Source: Afipia sp. OHSU_II-C1
GTDB lineage: Bacteria > Pseudomonadota > Alphaproteobacteria > Rhizobiales > Xanthobacteraceae
DNA: 64,000 nt
Assembly: GCF_000497575.1 (NCBI RefSeq)
Contig: NZ_APJI01000016.1
Coordinates: 1 to 64,000, forward strand
Reading direction: 5' to 3'
The position numbers were made by a program, and so were the translations under genes. The notes below the pieces were generated by a model. The model saw nothing but the letters and a program-made list of their open reading frames with translations. It was not told where the DNA came from and did not search any database. Position 1 is the first letter of the stretch; every line of letters begins with the position of its first letter. Shown piece after piece: positions 1 through 7,609 of the stretch.

Positions 1-148
1 CGGCATGCCACTTGGGGAATGTATGCTAATAGCAAGAACGGGCAAACCGCAGAGAATACGTTCGGCAACTTCCAAGCATCGAAGTTCAGAAAAACAGAGC
101 AGCGACGGCTTTCGCCGGACGACGCCGGGACGACAGGGAGGAGAGTTT

Positions 149-1216
149 ATGGCGTCAGTGCACATTCACGACGTGCGGAAATCGTTTGGCGGATTTGAAG
201 TCCTGCACGGCGTGACGGTTCCGATCGAGGACGGACAGTTTGTCGTTCTGGTCGGTCCCTCCGGCTGCGGCAAGTCGACCTTGCTGCGAATGCTGGCGGG
301 TCTGGAGAACATCACCTCCGGAACGATCTCGATCGGCGACCGCGTGGTCAACGACGTGCAGCCGAAAGAACGGGACATCGCCATGGTGTTCCAGAACTAT
401 GCGCTCTATCCGCACATGACCGTCGCCAAGAACATGGGCTTTTCGCTCAAGCTGCGCGACGCGCCGCAGGACGAGATCGACAAGCTGGTGCGCCGCGCGG
501 CCGATATTCTCGCGCTGACGCCGCTGCTCGACCGCTATCCGAGGCAGTTATCCGGCGGTCAGCGCCAGCGCGTCGCCATGGGCCGGGCCATTGTGCGCGA
601 TCCCCAGGTATTTCTGTTCGACGAGCCGTTGTCCAATCTCGACGCCAAGCTGCGCGTCGCCATGCGCACCGAGATCAAGGAACTGCATCAGCGGCTGAAG
701 ACGACGACGGTCTATGTCACCCACGATCAGATCGAAGCCATGACCATGGCGGACAAGATCGTTGTCATGCACGACGGCATTGTCGAGCAGATGGGATCGC
801 CGCTCGAACTCTACGATCATCCGGACAACAAGTTCGTCGCGGGTTTCATCGGCTCGCCCGCGATGAATTTCCTCGACGGCAAGCTGGTCGGCAGCAACAC
901 GCCGCATGTCGAGACGGCGAACGGCGCGAAGCTGCCGCTGGCGGCGTCGCGCACCGGTCTCGATGGCAAGCCGGTGACCTACGGCATCCGCCCCGAGCAT
1001 CTTGAATTCGCGGATGACGGGATCGAGGCCGATGTGATTGTGGTCGAGCCGACCGGGTCGGAAACCCAGATCGTTGCACGCATCGGCCAGCAGGATCTGA
1101 TCGCCGTCATTCGCGACCGCCGTCCGGTGAAGCCGGGCGACAAGGTCAGGCTGCGGCCGAATCCGGCTGCAGCGCATGTCTTCGACAAGGAGACCGGAAA
1201 GCGTCTGATCAACTAG
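149..1216 (+). CDS. Carbohydrate ABC transporter ATP-binding protein (MalK/UgpC type)
   Basis: This is the cytoplasmic ATPase of a sugar importer, 355 aa. Visible motifs: Walker A GPSGCGKST near residues 36-44, the Q-loop with LYPHMTV typical of MalK/UgpC, the signature LSGGQRQRVAMGRAI near 133-147, Walker B VFLFDEPLSNLD, and the switch region VTHDQ. The C-terminal third is the TOBE-type regulatory domain (GIRPEHLEF). The open frame extends upstream to position 5, but the ATG at 149 is preceded by a GGGAGGAG ribosome site and starts at the family's usual N-terminus. It is the first gene of a run that continues with the binding protein and two permeases. The imported sugar cannot be read from the ATPase. 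Confidence 0.95.
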   Translation: MASVHIHDVRKSFGGFEVLHGVTVPIEDGQFVVLVGPSGCGKSTLLRMLAGLENITSGTISIGDRVVNDVQPKERDIAMVFQNYALYPHMTVAKNMGFSLKLRDAPQDEIDKLVRRAADILALTPLLDRYPRQLSGGQRQRVAMGRAIVRDPQVFLFDEPLSNLDAKLRVAMRTEIKELHQRLKTTTVYVTHDQIEAMTMADKIVVMHDGIVEQMGSPLELYDHPDNKFVAGFIGSPAMNFLDGKLVGSNTPHVETANGAKLPLAASRTGLDGKPVTYGIRPEHLEFADDGIEADVIVVEPTGSETQIVARIGQQDLIAVIRDRRPVKPGDKVRLRPNPAAAHVFDKETGKRLIN

Positions 1217-1293
1217 CAATCGCGTTTCACTAAAATCATAGCCAACAGCCGGCCGTCACAACCAAGAGCCGGTACAACAGGGAGACGAAGCTT

Positions 1294-2619
1294 ATGGATA
1301 AATTTATGCCAAATCGCCGTTCGCTGCTCAAAGGTGGCGCATCGGTGCTCGCCGGCGCGGCGACGGTTTCGGCGGATCAACTGCTCGGATTTGCCAAGGC
1401 CTGGGCGCAGACCACGCAGTGGAAGCCCGAAGCCGGCGCCAAGATCAACCTGCTGCGCTGGAAGCGGTTCGTTGAGGCCGAGGACAAGGCCTTTATGGAC
1501 ATCATCGCAGCCTTCACCAAGGCCACGGGCGTCGAAGTCAACGTTTCCAACGAATCCTACGACGACATTCAGCCGAAGGCTTCGGTCGCGGCCAACACCG
1601 GGCAGGGCCTCGACATGGTCTGGGGCCTGTATTCGCTGCCGCATCTGTTGCCGACGAAGTGCGTCGACGTGAGCGACGTTGCCGACTATCTCGGCAAGAA
1701 GTACGGCGGCTGGGCCGACTCGGCCAATGCCTACGGGAAGGACAAGAACGGCAAGTGGATCGGCATCCCGGTCGCCTGCACCGGCGCGCTGATGAACTAT
1801 CGTATCAGCTCGATGGAGAAGGCCGGCTTCAAGGAATTCCCGAAGGACACGGCGGGTTTCCTCGAACTGTGCAAGGCGCTCAACAAGAACGGCACACCGG
1901 CAGGCATGGCGCTCGGCCACGCTTCGGGCGACGCCAACACCTGGCTGCACTGGGCGCTGTGGACCCATGGCGGCTATCTCGTCGACAAGAACGACAAGGT
2001 CATCATCAACTCGCCCGAGACGATGAAGGCGTTGGAATACGTCAAGGCGCTCTACGGCGAATTCATTCCCGGCACGGCCTCGTGGAACGACTCGTCGAAC
2101 AACAAGGCGTTCCTTGCCGGCCAGTTGCACGCGACCTGCAACGGCATCTCGGTTTATGTCACCGCCAAGCGCGAGGCGAAGAACATCGCCGAAGACATGA
2201 ATCATGCTTACATGCCGATCGGCCCGGCCGGCAAGCCGACCGAACTGCATCTGCCGTTCACGATGCTGACCTTCAACTTCACGAAGTTCCCGCAGGCATG
2301 CAAGGCGCTGACCGCGTTCATGATGGAGGCTGACCAGTTCAATCCGTGGCTGACGTCTGCGTCCGGCTATCTGTCGCCATTCCTCAATGGCTACGACAAC
2401 AATCCTGTCTGGACGTCGGATCCGAAGAACACGGTGTACCGTGACGTCGCCAAGCGCACCCTGACGCCGGGTGGTCTCGGTACGCTCGGAGAGAACGCCG
2501 CAGCGGCGATCGCGGACTTCCTGGTCGTCGACATGTTCGCGAACTACTGCACCGGCCGTGAAGACGCGAAGGGCTCGATCGCCTTCGCCGAGCGTCAGGC
2601 CAAGCGGCTCTACCGCTGA
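1294..2619 (+). CDS. Sugar ABC transporter substrate-binding protein, Tat-exported
   Basis: Extracellular solute-binding protein family 1, 441 aa. The N-terminus has a twin-arginine motif NRRSLLKGG followed by a hydrophobic stretch ending near AATVSA, so it is probably exported folded by the Tat system. The body has the usual family features: INLLRWKRFVEAEDKAFMD at the start of the mature domain, a central GIPVACTGALMNYRI segment, and a C-terminal region rich in aromatic residues that could bind sugar. A GGGAG site lies about nine bases before the ATG. It sits between the ATPase and permease genes. Ligand unknown; the downstream kinase and aldolase suggest a hexose-derived acid or an aldose oxidised to one. 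Confidence 0.93.
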   Translation: MDKFMPNRRSLLKGGASVLAGAATVSADQLLGFAKAWAQTTQWKPEAGAKINLLRWKRFVEAEDKAFMDIIAAFTKATGVEVNVSNESYDDIQPKASVAANTGQGLDMVWGLYSLPHLLPTKCVDVSDVADYLGKKYGGWADSANAYGKDKNGKWIGIPVACTGALMNYRISSMEKAGFKEFPKDTAGFLELCKALNKNGTPAGMALGHASGDANTWLHWALWTHGGYLVDKNDKVIINSPETMKALEYVKALYGEFIPGTASWNDSSNNKAFLAGQLHATCNGISVYVTAKREAKNIAEDMNHAYMPIGPAGKPTELHLPFTMLTFNFTKFPQACKALTAFMMEADQFNPWLTSASGYLSPFLNGYDNNPVWTSDPKNTVYRDVAKRTLTPGGLGTLGENAAAAIADFLVVDMFANYCTGREDAKGSIAFAERQAKRLYR

Positions 2620-2631
2620 TAAATGGAACAT

Positions 2632-2658
2632 CGCCGGCGCGGAACCTTCGCGCCGGCG
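2632..2658 (+). promoter_or_regulatory. Stem-loop between binding-protein and permease genes
   Basis: Perfect 10-bp inverted repeat, CGCCGGCGCG and CGCGCCGGCG, with a 7-base loop, starting 12 bases after the binding-protein stop codon. No long T run follows, only CTTTATC. In other ABC operons such hairpins protect the binding-protein mRNA or partly terminate transcription, so that the binding protein is made in excess. That role is inferred here. Confidence 0.6.
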
Positions 2659-2741
2659 CTTTATCGATCGGCCATCTGCGCGTAGTCTGTCCGCAAAACT
2701 GGTTTCCACTTTTGCGGAATGCGCGACAAGGGTTTGGAACC

Positions 2742-3698
2742 ATGACCACGATTCCAGCAACCGTCTCCGCCAAGCCATATGTCAGCTCGCAATCCGCTTG
2801 GCAGCGTCTTGTGACGAACCGCAACTGGATCGCACTGTGGTTCATGTTGCCTGCGGCGGGCTTCCTGATCCTGTTTCTGGCTTATCCGCTCGGTCTCGGT
2901 ATCTGGATGAGTTTTACCGATGTTCGCATCGGCCGCGCCGGACAGTTCATCGGTATCGAGAACTATGAATGGTTGTGGGAGGACGGCGTCTTCTGGTTGT
3001 CGGTGTTCAACACTCTCGTTTACACCATCGTGGCCAGCGCCATCAAATTCGCACTCGGGCTTTATCTCGCATTGCTCCTTAATCGCAGCATGCCCTTCAA
3101 AGCGCTGATCCGCGCCGCCGTCTTGATCCCGTTCATCGTGCCCACGGTTCTGTCGGCGATCGCATTCTGGTGGATCTACGACTCGCAATTCTCGATTATT
3201 TCCTGGTCGCTCACCAAGATGGGCTTGATCCATCAAAACATCAATTTTCTGGGCGACTCCACCTGGGCGCGGGTCAGCGTCATCATCGCCAATATCTGGC
3301 GTGGCGTGCCGTTCGTCGCCATTACGCTGCTCGCAGGTTTGCAGACGGTGTCGCCATCGCTCTATGAGGCCGCGACTCTCGACGGCGCGACCAACTGGCA
3401 GCGTTTCCGCTATATCACCTATCCGCTGCTGACGCCGATCATCGCAGTTGTCATGACATTCTCGGTGCTGTTCACCTTCACCGATTTCCAGTTGATCTGG
3501 GCGCTGACCCGCGGCGGCCCGGTCAACGCGACGCATCTGATGGCGACGTTGAGTTATCAGCGCGGTATTCTCAGCGGCCGGCTCGGCGAGGGCGCGGCGA
3601 TCGCGACGGCGATGATTCCATTCCTGCTGGCGGCCATCGCCATCTCGTGGTTCGGCATGCAGCGGCGCAAATGGCAGCAGGGGTCTGACAATGACTGA
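2742..3698 (+). CDS. Sugar ABC transporter permease 1 (MalF/UgpA type)
   Basis: Integral membrane component of the importer, 318 aa, with about six membrane segments beginning at NWIALWFMLPAAGFLILFL. The cytoplasmic EAA loop that contacts the ATPase is clear: EAATLDGATNWQRFRYI. The chosen ATG at 2742 gives MTTIPATV; a more upstream ATG at 2712 would add ten residues unlike the family. The C-terminal codons and stop lie inside a 39-bp sequence that is repeated just before the second permease, so this junction was rearranged. Ends 87 bases before the next gene. Confidence 0.93.
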   Translation: MTTIPATVSAKPYVSSQSAWQRLVTNRNWIALWFMLPAAGFLILFLAYPLGLGIWMSFTDVRIGRAGQFIGIENYEWLWEDGVFWLSVFNTLVYTIVASAIKFALGLYLALLLNRSMPFKALIRAAVLIPFIVPTVLSAIAFWWIYDSQFSIISWSLTKMGLIHQNINFLGDSTWARVSVIIANIWRGVPFVAITLLAGLQTVSPSLYEAATLDGATNWQRFRYITYPLLTPIIAVVMTFSVLFTFTDFQLIWALTRGGPVNATHLMATLSYQRGILSGRLGEGAAIATAMIPFLLAAIAISWFGMQRRKWQQGSDND

Positions 3699-3797
3699 TG
3701 ACGTCGCGCCGCTGAAGTTTTTGGTTTTGCGCGGTCGGGGCAAGCCCCGCGCGCGCATGGCGCAAATGGCAGCAAGGATCTGACAATGACCGATCAC
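3664..3797 (+). repeat. Direct duplication flanking a GC-rich palindromic insert
   Basis: About 39 bases at 3664-3702 recur at 3759-3797 with only four or five mismatches (shared core GGCGCAAATGGCAGCA, then TCTGACAATGAC). The 56 bases between hold a palindromic core CGGGGC-AA-GCCCCG set in GCGC-rich flanks. The first copy carries the end of permease 1 and what looks like the ancestral overlapping ATG of permease 2 (at 3691). The second copy carries the present start (3786). This looks like a small repeat inserted with duplication of the junction, or a local tandem duplication. Confidence 0.75.
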
Positions 3798-4697
3798 GCA
3801 GCACATCCGCCAGCCGCGACAGCGCAGTCGTCGACCGACAACAGCGAGGGCATGAGCTATCTCGAGACGTTGCCCAGCAAGATCGTGACGCTCTACATTC
3901 CGCTGTTCATCATGGTCGTCATCTTGCTGTTTCCGTTTTACTGGATGGCGTTGACGTCGATCAAACCCGATGAACAGTTGATCGATATGGAGACTTACAA
4001 CCCGTTCTGGGTTGTGAAGCCGACCTTGAAGCATATCCAGAAGCTGCTGTTCGAGACGCAGTATCCGCGCTGGCTGTGGAACACGATGTATGTCGCTGCT
4101 GCTGCGACGTTCATCTCGATTGTCGCCAGCGTGCTGGCGGCCTATGCCATCGTTCGCCTCCGCTTCAAGGGCGCCAATGTCGTCAGCGCCTCGATCTTCC
4201 TGGCGTATCTCATCCCGCCGTCGATCCTGTTCATTCCGCTGGCGTCGGTGATCCACTCCTACGGGCTGTTCGATTCCCCGCTGTCGCTGATCCTGGTGTA
4301 TCCGACGCTGCTGATTCCGTTCTCAACCTGGCTCCTGATGGGTTACTTCAAGACCATTCCGTACGAACTTGAAGAATGCGCGTTGATCGACGGCGCCAGC
4401 CGCTGGCAGATCCTGACCAAGATCGTGCTGCCGCTTGCGGTGCCCGGGCTGATCTCGGCTTTCATCTTCTCGTTCACGCTCTGCTGGAACGAGTTCATCT
4501 ACGCGCTGACTTTCCTGTCCTCGACGCAGAACAAGACGGTCCCCGTTGCCATCGTCAACGAATTCGTCGACGGCGATATTTATAAATGGGGATCGTTGAT
4601 GGCAGGCGCGCTGGTCGGCTCACTGCCGCTGGTCATTCTTTACGCGTTCTTCGTGGAGCACTACGTGTCCGCCATGACCGGCGCGGTCAAGGAATAG
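3786..4697 (+). CDS. Sugar ABC transporter permease 2 (MalG/UgpE type)
   Basis: Second membrane component of the importer, 303 aa, with about six membrane segments. The EAA loop is ECALIDGASRWQILTKIVLP, followed by the typical FSFTLCWNEFIYALTFL segment. Compared with MalG relatives the N-terminus carries an extra polar stretch of some 30 residues before the first membrane segment. The ATG used here lies in the second copy of the duplicated junction; its original start probably overlapped the stop of permease 1. With the ATPase and binding protein it completes the transporter. Confidence 0.93.
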   Translation: MTDHAAHPPAATAQSSTDNSEGMSYLETLPSKIVTLYIPLFIMVVILLFPFYWMALTSIKPDEQLIDMETYNPFWVVKPTLKHIQKLLFETQYPRWLWNTMYVAAAATFISIVASVLAAYAIVRLRFKGANVVSASIFLAYLIPPSILFIPLASVIHSYGLFDSPLSLILVYPTLLIPFSTWLLMGYFKTIPYELEECALIDGASRWQILTKIVLPLAVPGLISAFIFSFTLCWNEFIYALTFLSSTQNKTVPVAIVNEFVDGDIYKWGSLMAGALVGSLPLVILYAFFVEHYVSAMTGAVKE

Positions 4698-4738
4698 ACT
4701 TCGATCTTGAGATCGTCATGCCTCCACTTGTCGCGGGC

Positions 4739-4793
4739 ATCCACGTCTTGAGATGTAATAAGAAAGACGTGGATGGCCGGGACGAGCCCGGCC
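4739..4793. repeat. Double-hairpin short dispersed repeat
   Basis: Two inverted repeats stand side by side. The first has arms ATCCACGTCTT (4739-4749) and AAGACGTGGAT (4764-4774). The second has arms GGCCGGG (4775-4781) and CCCGGCC (4787-4793). A palindrome CGATCTTGAGATCG sits just upstream at 4702-4715. This resembles a dispersed repeat common in Bradyrhizobium and Rhodopseudomonas genomes (from memory, not searched). It separates the transporter genes from the catabolic genes and reads in frame into the next gene, creating a false longer N-terminus. Confidence 0.75.
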
Positions 4794-4817
4794 CTGACGG
4801 AAAGTGGAGAAGGCACG

Positions 4818-5801
4818 TTGCATATTCTGGTTCTCGGCGCGGCCGGCATGGTCGGGCGCAAACTTGTCGATCGGTTGCTCCGCGACGGCAGGCTCGGAAA
4901 GTCCGACATCACCCGTATGACGTTGCAGGATGTCGTCGCTCCGGCAGAGCCGAATACCTCCATTCCCGTCGAGACGGTGACCTGCGACGTCGCGGATCAG
5001 GCTGCGGTGACCAAACTGGTGGCGGCAAAACCGGATGTGATTTTCCATCTCGCGGCCATTGTCTCGGGTGAGGCTGAAGCGGACTTCGACAAGGGCTATC
5101 GCATCAATCTCGATGGCACGCGTTATCTGATCGACGCCATCCGCGCCATTGGCGGCGGCTACAAACCGCGCGTGGTGTTTACGTCGTCGATTGCGGTGTT
5201 CGGTGCGCCATTCCCAGAAAAGATCGGTGACGAGTTCTTCACCACACCGCTGACGAGCTATGGCACCCAGAAGGCGATCGGCGAGCTTCTGGTTTCCGAC
5301 TACTCCCGCAAGGGCCTGCTCGACGGCGTCAGTATCCGTCTGCCGACCATTTGTGTGCGGCCCGGGCTGCCGAACAAGGCGGCATCCGGCTTTTTCTCCA
5401 ACATCATCCGCGAGCCGCTGGCCGGCAAGGAAGCGGTTCTGCCGGTGTCCGAAGATGTGCGCCACTGGCACGCATCGCCGCGCTCCGCAGTCGGCTTCCT
5501 GCTGCATGCCGCGACCATGGACACCGGCACCATCGGTCCGCGCCGGGCGCTCAGCATGCCGGGACTTTCGGTGACGGTTGGCGAGCAGATCGCCGCGCTG
5601 ACGCGCGTGGCAGGGCCGAATGTGACGGCACGGATCAAGCGCGAGCCGGATCCGACCATTGTCGGCATCGTGGCCGGCTGGCCGCGCGATTTCGTCACCG
5701 ATCGCGCGCTCAAACTCGGTTTCACCACGGCCGAAAAGACCTTCGATGACATCATTCGCATTCATATTGAAGACGAACTCGACGGTTCATTCGTGTCCTG
5801 A
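4818..5801 (+). CDS. denD: NAD-dependent dehydrogenase/epimerase-like protein, DenD (D-erythronate dehydrogenase) family
   Basis: Extended short-chain dehydrogenase, 327 aa. The NAD site is HILVLGAAGMVGRKL at the N-terminus; the catalytic Ser is in TSSIAVFG and the Tyr/Lys pair in SYGTQKAIGE. The overall sequence resembles DenD, which oxidises D-erythronate to the 2-keto acid; substrate assignment is inference. I chose the TTG at 4818, which follows GGAG at good distance and puts the start directly before the Rossmann fold. An ATG at 4773 lies inside the dispersed repeat. Neighbours are a KDG kinase and KDPG aldolase, so it may oxidise a longer sugar acid in this context. Confidence 0.8.
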   Translation: MHILVLGAAGMVGRKLVDRLLRDGRLGKSDITRMTLQDVVAPAEPNTSIPVETVTCDVADQAAVTKLVAAKPDVIFHLAAIVSGEAEADFDKGYRINLDGTRYLIDAIRAIGGGYKPRVVFTSSIAVFGAPFPEKIGDEFFTTPLTSYGTQKAIGELLVSDYSRKGLLDGVSIRLPTICVRPGLPNKAASGFFSNIIREPLAGKEAVLPVSEDVRHWHASPRSAVGFLLHAATMDTGTIGPRRALSMPGLSVTVGEQIAALTRVAGPNVTARIKREPDPTIVGIVAGWPRDFVTDRALKLGFTTAEKTFDDIIRIHIEDELDGSFVS

Positions 5802-5819
5802 CAAAACGCCGGTGCAGCG

Positions 5820-6758
5820 ATGACAACTGTCGCCTGCATTGGCGAATGCATGATCGAACTTTCGCAGGGCGCCGGTGGTCAACTGACGCGTAGTTATGGC
5901 GGCGATACCCTGAACACGGCGGTGTATCTCGCGCGTCTTGGCATGAGTGTGGACTACATCACCGCGCTGGGGACCGACCCGTTCAGCGACGAAATGGTCG
6001 AGGCCTGGAAGGGCGAGGGCGTTGGCACCGCGTATGTCGCGCGCGTCGATAGCAAGCTGCCGGGTCTTTATGTGATCAGGACCAGCGAGACCGGCGAGCG
6101 ATCGTTCTATTACTGGCGGGAGAACGCTGCGGCGCGGATGCTGCTCGATCTGCCGCAGACCGATGCGATCCTGGCGGCGCTGGCGAGTTATGACCTGATT
6201 TACCTCTCAGGTGTCACGCTGTCGCTCTATAGCCCCGATGGCCGTCAGCGGTTGATCGATGCGCTCACGAAAGCTCGCGAGGGCTCGACGCGCGTGGCGT
6301 TCGACACCAATTTCCGCGTGCAAGGGTGGCCGGTGCTGGATACCGCGCGTCAGGTCTATCGCGACGTCCTTGCGGTCGCCGATATCGTGCTTGCGTCGGT
6401 CGATGATCTCACGCCGTTGTTCGGAGCGCGGATGCATGGCGAACTGATCGACCGGATGGCGGCGCGTGAGGTTGTGCTGAAACTTGCAACGCCGGGCAGT
6501 GTTGTCAGGCATGATGGCGTGGAGCATAGCGTGAAGGCGGAGCTGGTCGGCAAGGTGGTGGACACCACGGCGGCGGGTGACAGTTTCGCCGCCGCGTATC
6601 TTGCTGCGCGGCTGAATGGAGCAACGCCGGTCGAGGCGGCGCGGGCCGGGCATCGGCTGGCGGGTGTGGTGATCGGCCATCGCGGCGCGATCATCCCACG
6701 GACCGCAATGCCGCCTGAGGGAAGGGCCAGTACGGCCGGGATGGAGCGATCGTCATGA
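5820..6758 (+). CDS. kdgK: 2-keto-3-deoxygluconate kinase (PfkB family)
   Basis: Sugar kinase of the ribokinase/PfkB family, 312 aa, predicted to phosphorylate 2-keto-3-deoxygluconate to KDPG with ATP. It begins CIGECMIELSQG and YGGDTLNTAVYLARLG as KdgK enzymes do. The C-terminal PfkB signature with catalytic Asp and anion hole is DTTAAGDSFAAAYLAA. Its last bases overlap the start of the aldolase gene (ATGA), which supports translational coupling and the KDG assignment over fructokinase. It lies 18 bases after denD. Confidence 0.88.
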   Translation: MTTVACIGECMIELSQGAGGQLTRSYGGDTLNTAVYLARLGMSVDYITALGTDPFSDEMVEAWKGEGVGTAYVARVDSKLPGLYVIRTSETGERSFYYWRENAAARMLLDLPQTDAILAALASYDLIYLSGVTLSLYSPDGRQRLIDALTKAREGSTRVAFDTNFRVQGWPVLDTARQVYRDVLAVADIVLASVDDLTPLFGARMHGELIDRMAAREVVLKLATPGSVVRHDGVEHSVKAELVGKVVDTTAAGDSFAAAYLAARLNGATPVEAARAGHRLAGVVIGHRGAIIPRTAMPPEGRASTAGMERSS

Positions 6759-7414
6759 CCGGCATGTCAGGCTCTGAGAGACAGGCCGCGCTGGAGAAGA
6801 TCCTGATCCCGGCGCGCATTATTCCGGTGCTGACCATCGCCCGTGTCGAGGACGGCGTGCCGCTCGCCCGCGCACTGGTGGCGGGCGGCGTGAAGACTCT
6901 CGAAATCACATTCCGCACCGACGCGGCGGCCGATGCGGCCAGGGCAATCATTGCCGAGGTCCCGGAAGCGGTGGTCGGGATCGGCACCGTGCTGAGCGCG
7001 GACGACCTGCGGCGCGCGCAGATAATCGGTGCGCGGTTCGCCGTCAGCCCCGGTGCGACGCCCGAGTTGCTCGACGCCGCGGCGGCGAGCGACCTTCCGC
7101 TGTTGCCGGGTGTCGCCACCGCATCCGAGCTGATGCAGGCGCGGGCACGCGGATTCGATCTGCTGAAGTTCTTTCCCGCCGAGCAATCCGGCGGCATCCC
7201 GATGCTGCGCGCTCTGGCCGGACCGTTTCCCAGCACACGCTTCTGCCCGACTGGCGGGGTCAGCGCCGCCAACGCCGCGACATGGCTGGCCGAGCCGAAT
7301 GTGATCGCAGTCGGCGGGTCGTGGCTATGCCCGGCATCGGACGTCAAGGCGGGGAACTGGGAAGTTATCACCGGGCGCTGTATCGACGCGATGAAATCGC
7401 TGCGGCGAAGGTAG
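6755..7414 (+). CDS. eda: KDPG aldolase (2-keto-3-deoxy-6-phosphogluconate aldolase)
   Basis: Class I aldolase, 219 aa, splitting KDPG to pyruvate and glyceraldehyde 3-phosphate. The Schiff-base lysine is in FDLLKFFPAEQSGG; the catalytic Glu is in KTLEITFRT; GIGTVLSADD and FCPTGGVSAANA are typical phosphate-site segments. It starts with ATGA overlapping the kinase stop. It is the last gene of the run; the next gene is convergent. The pair kinase plus aldolase shows that the imported compound is converted to 2-keto-3-deoxygluconate. Confidence 0.92.
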   Translation: MTGMSGSERQAALEKILIPARIIPVLTIARVEDGVPLARALVAGGVKTLEITFRTDAAADAARAIIAEVPEAVVGIGTVLSADDLRRAQIIGARFAVSPGATPELLDAAAASDLPLLPGVATASELMQARARGFDLLKFFPAEQSGGIPMLRALAGPFPSTRFCPTGGVSAANAATWLAEPNVIAVGGSWLCPASDVKAGNWEVITGRCIDAMKSLRRR

Positions 7415-7449
7415 CCTGTCTTCACCTCTAGATTTTGCTTGTGAAAGAT

Positions 7450-7496
7450 TGCCCTCACCCCAACCCTCTCCCCGCAAGAGCGCGGCGAGGGAGTTG
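7450..7496. repeat. CCTCTCCCC-type palindromic repeat
   Basis: Imperfect inverted repeat with arms CCCTCTCCCCGC and GCGGCGAGGG, preceded by CCCTCACCCCAA. A related element lies at 40570-40595. It sits in the 195-base gap between the convergent eda and hydrolase genes. The rest of that gap shows no gene. Confidence 0.55.
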
Positions 7497-7609
7497 CGAA
7501 AACTGAGTCCGATGAGCGGGTTACGATTCAAATCTCACGCCGGGACTGAATCTCGGGATGATGTTTTGCGTGAGGATGAGGTGCCACGCTTAAGCGACTC
7601 ATCCGACTC

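Noticed and set aside
1213-2778. Long open frame antisense to the sugar-binding protein gene (521 codons)
   Set aside because: It mirrors a clearly conserved gene and its translation is Arg-rich with no domain, as expected from high-GC codon bias.
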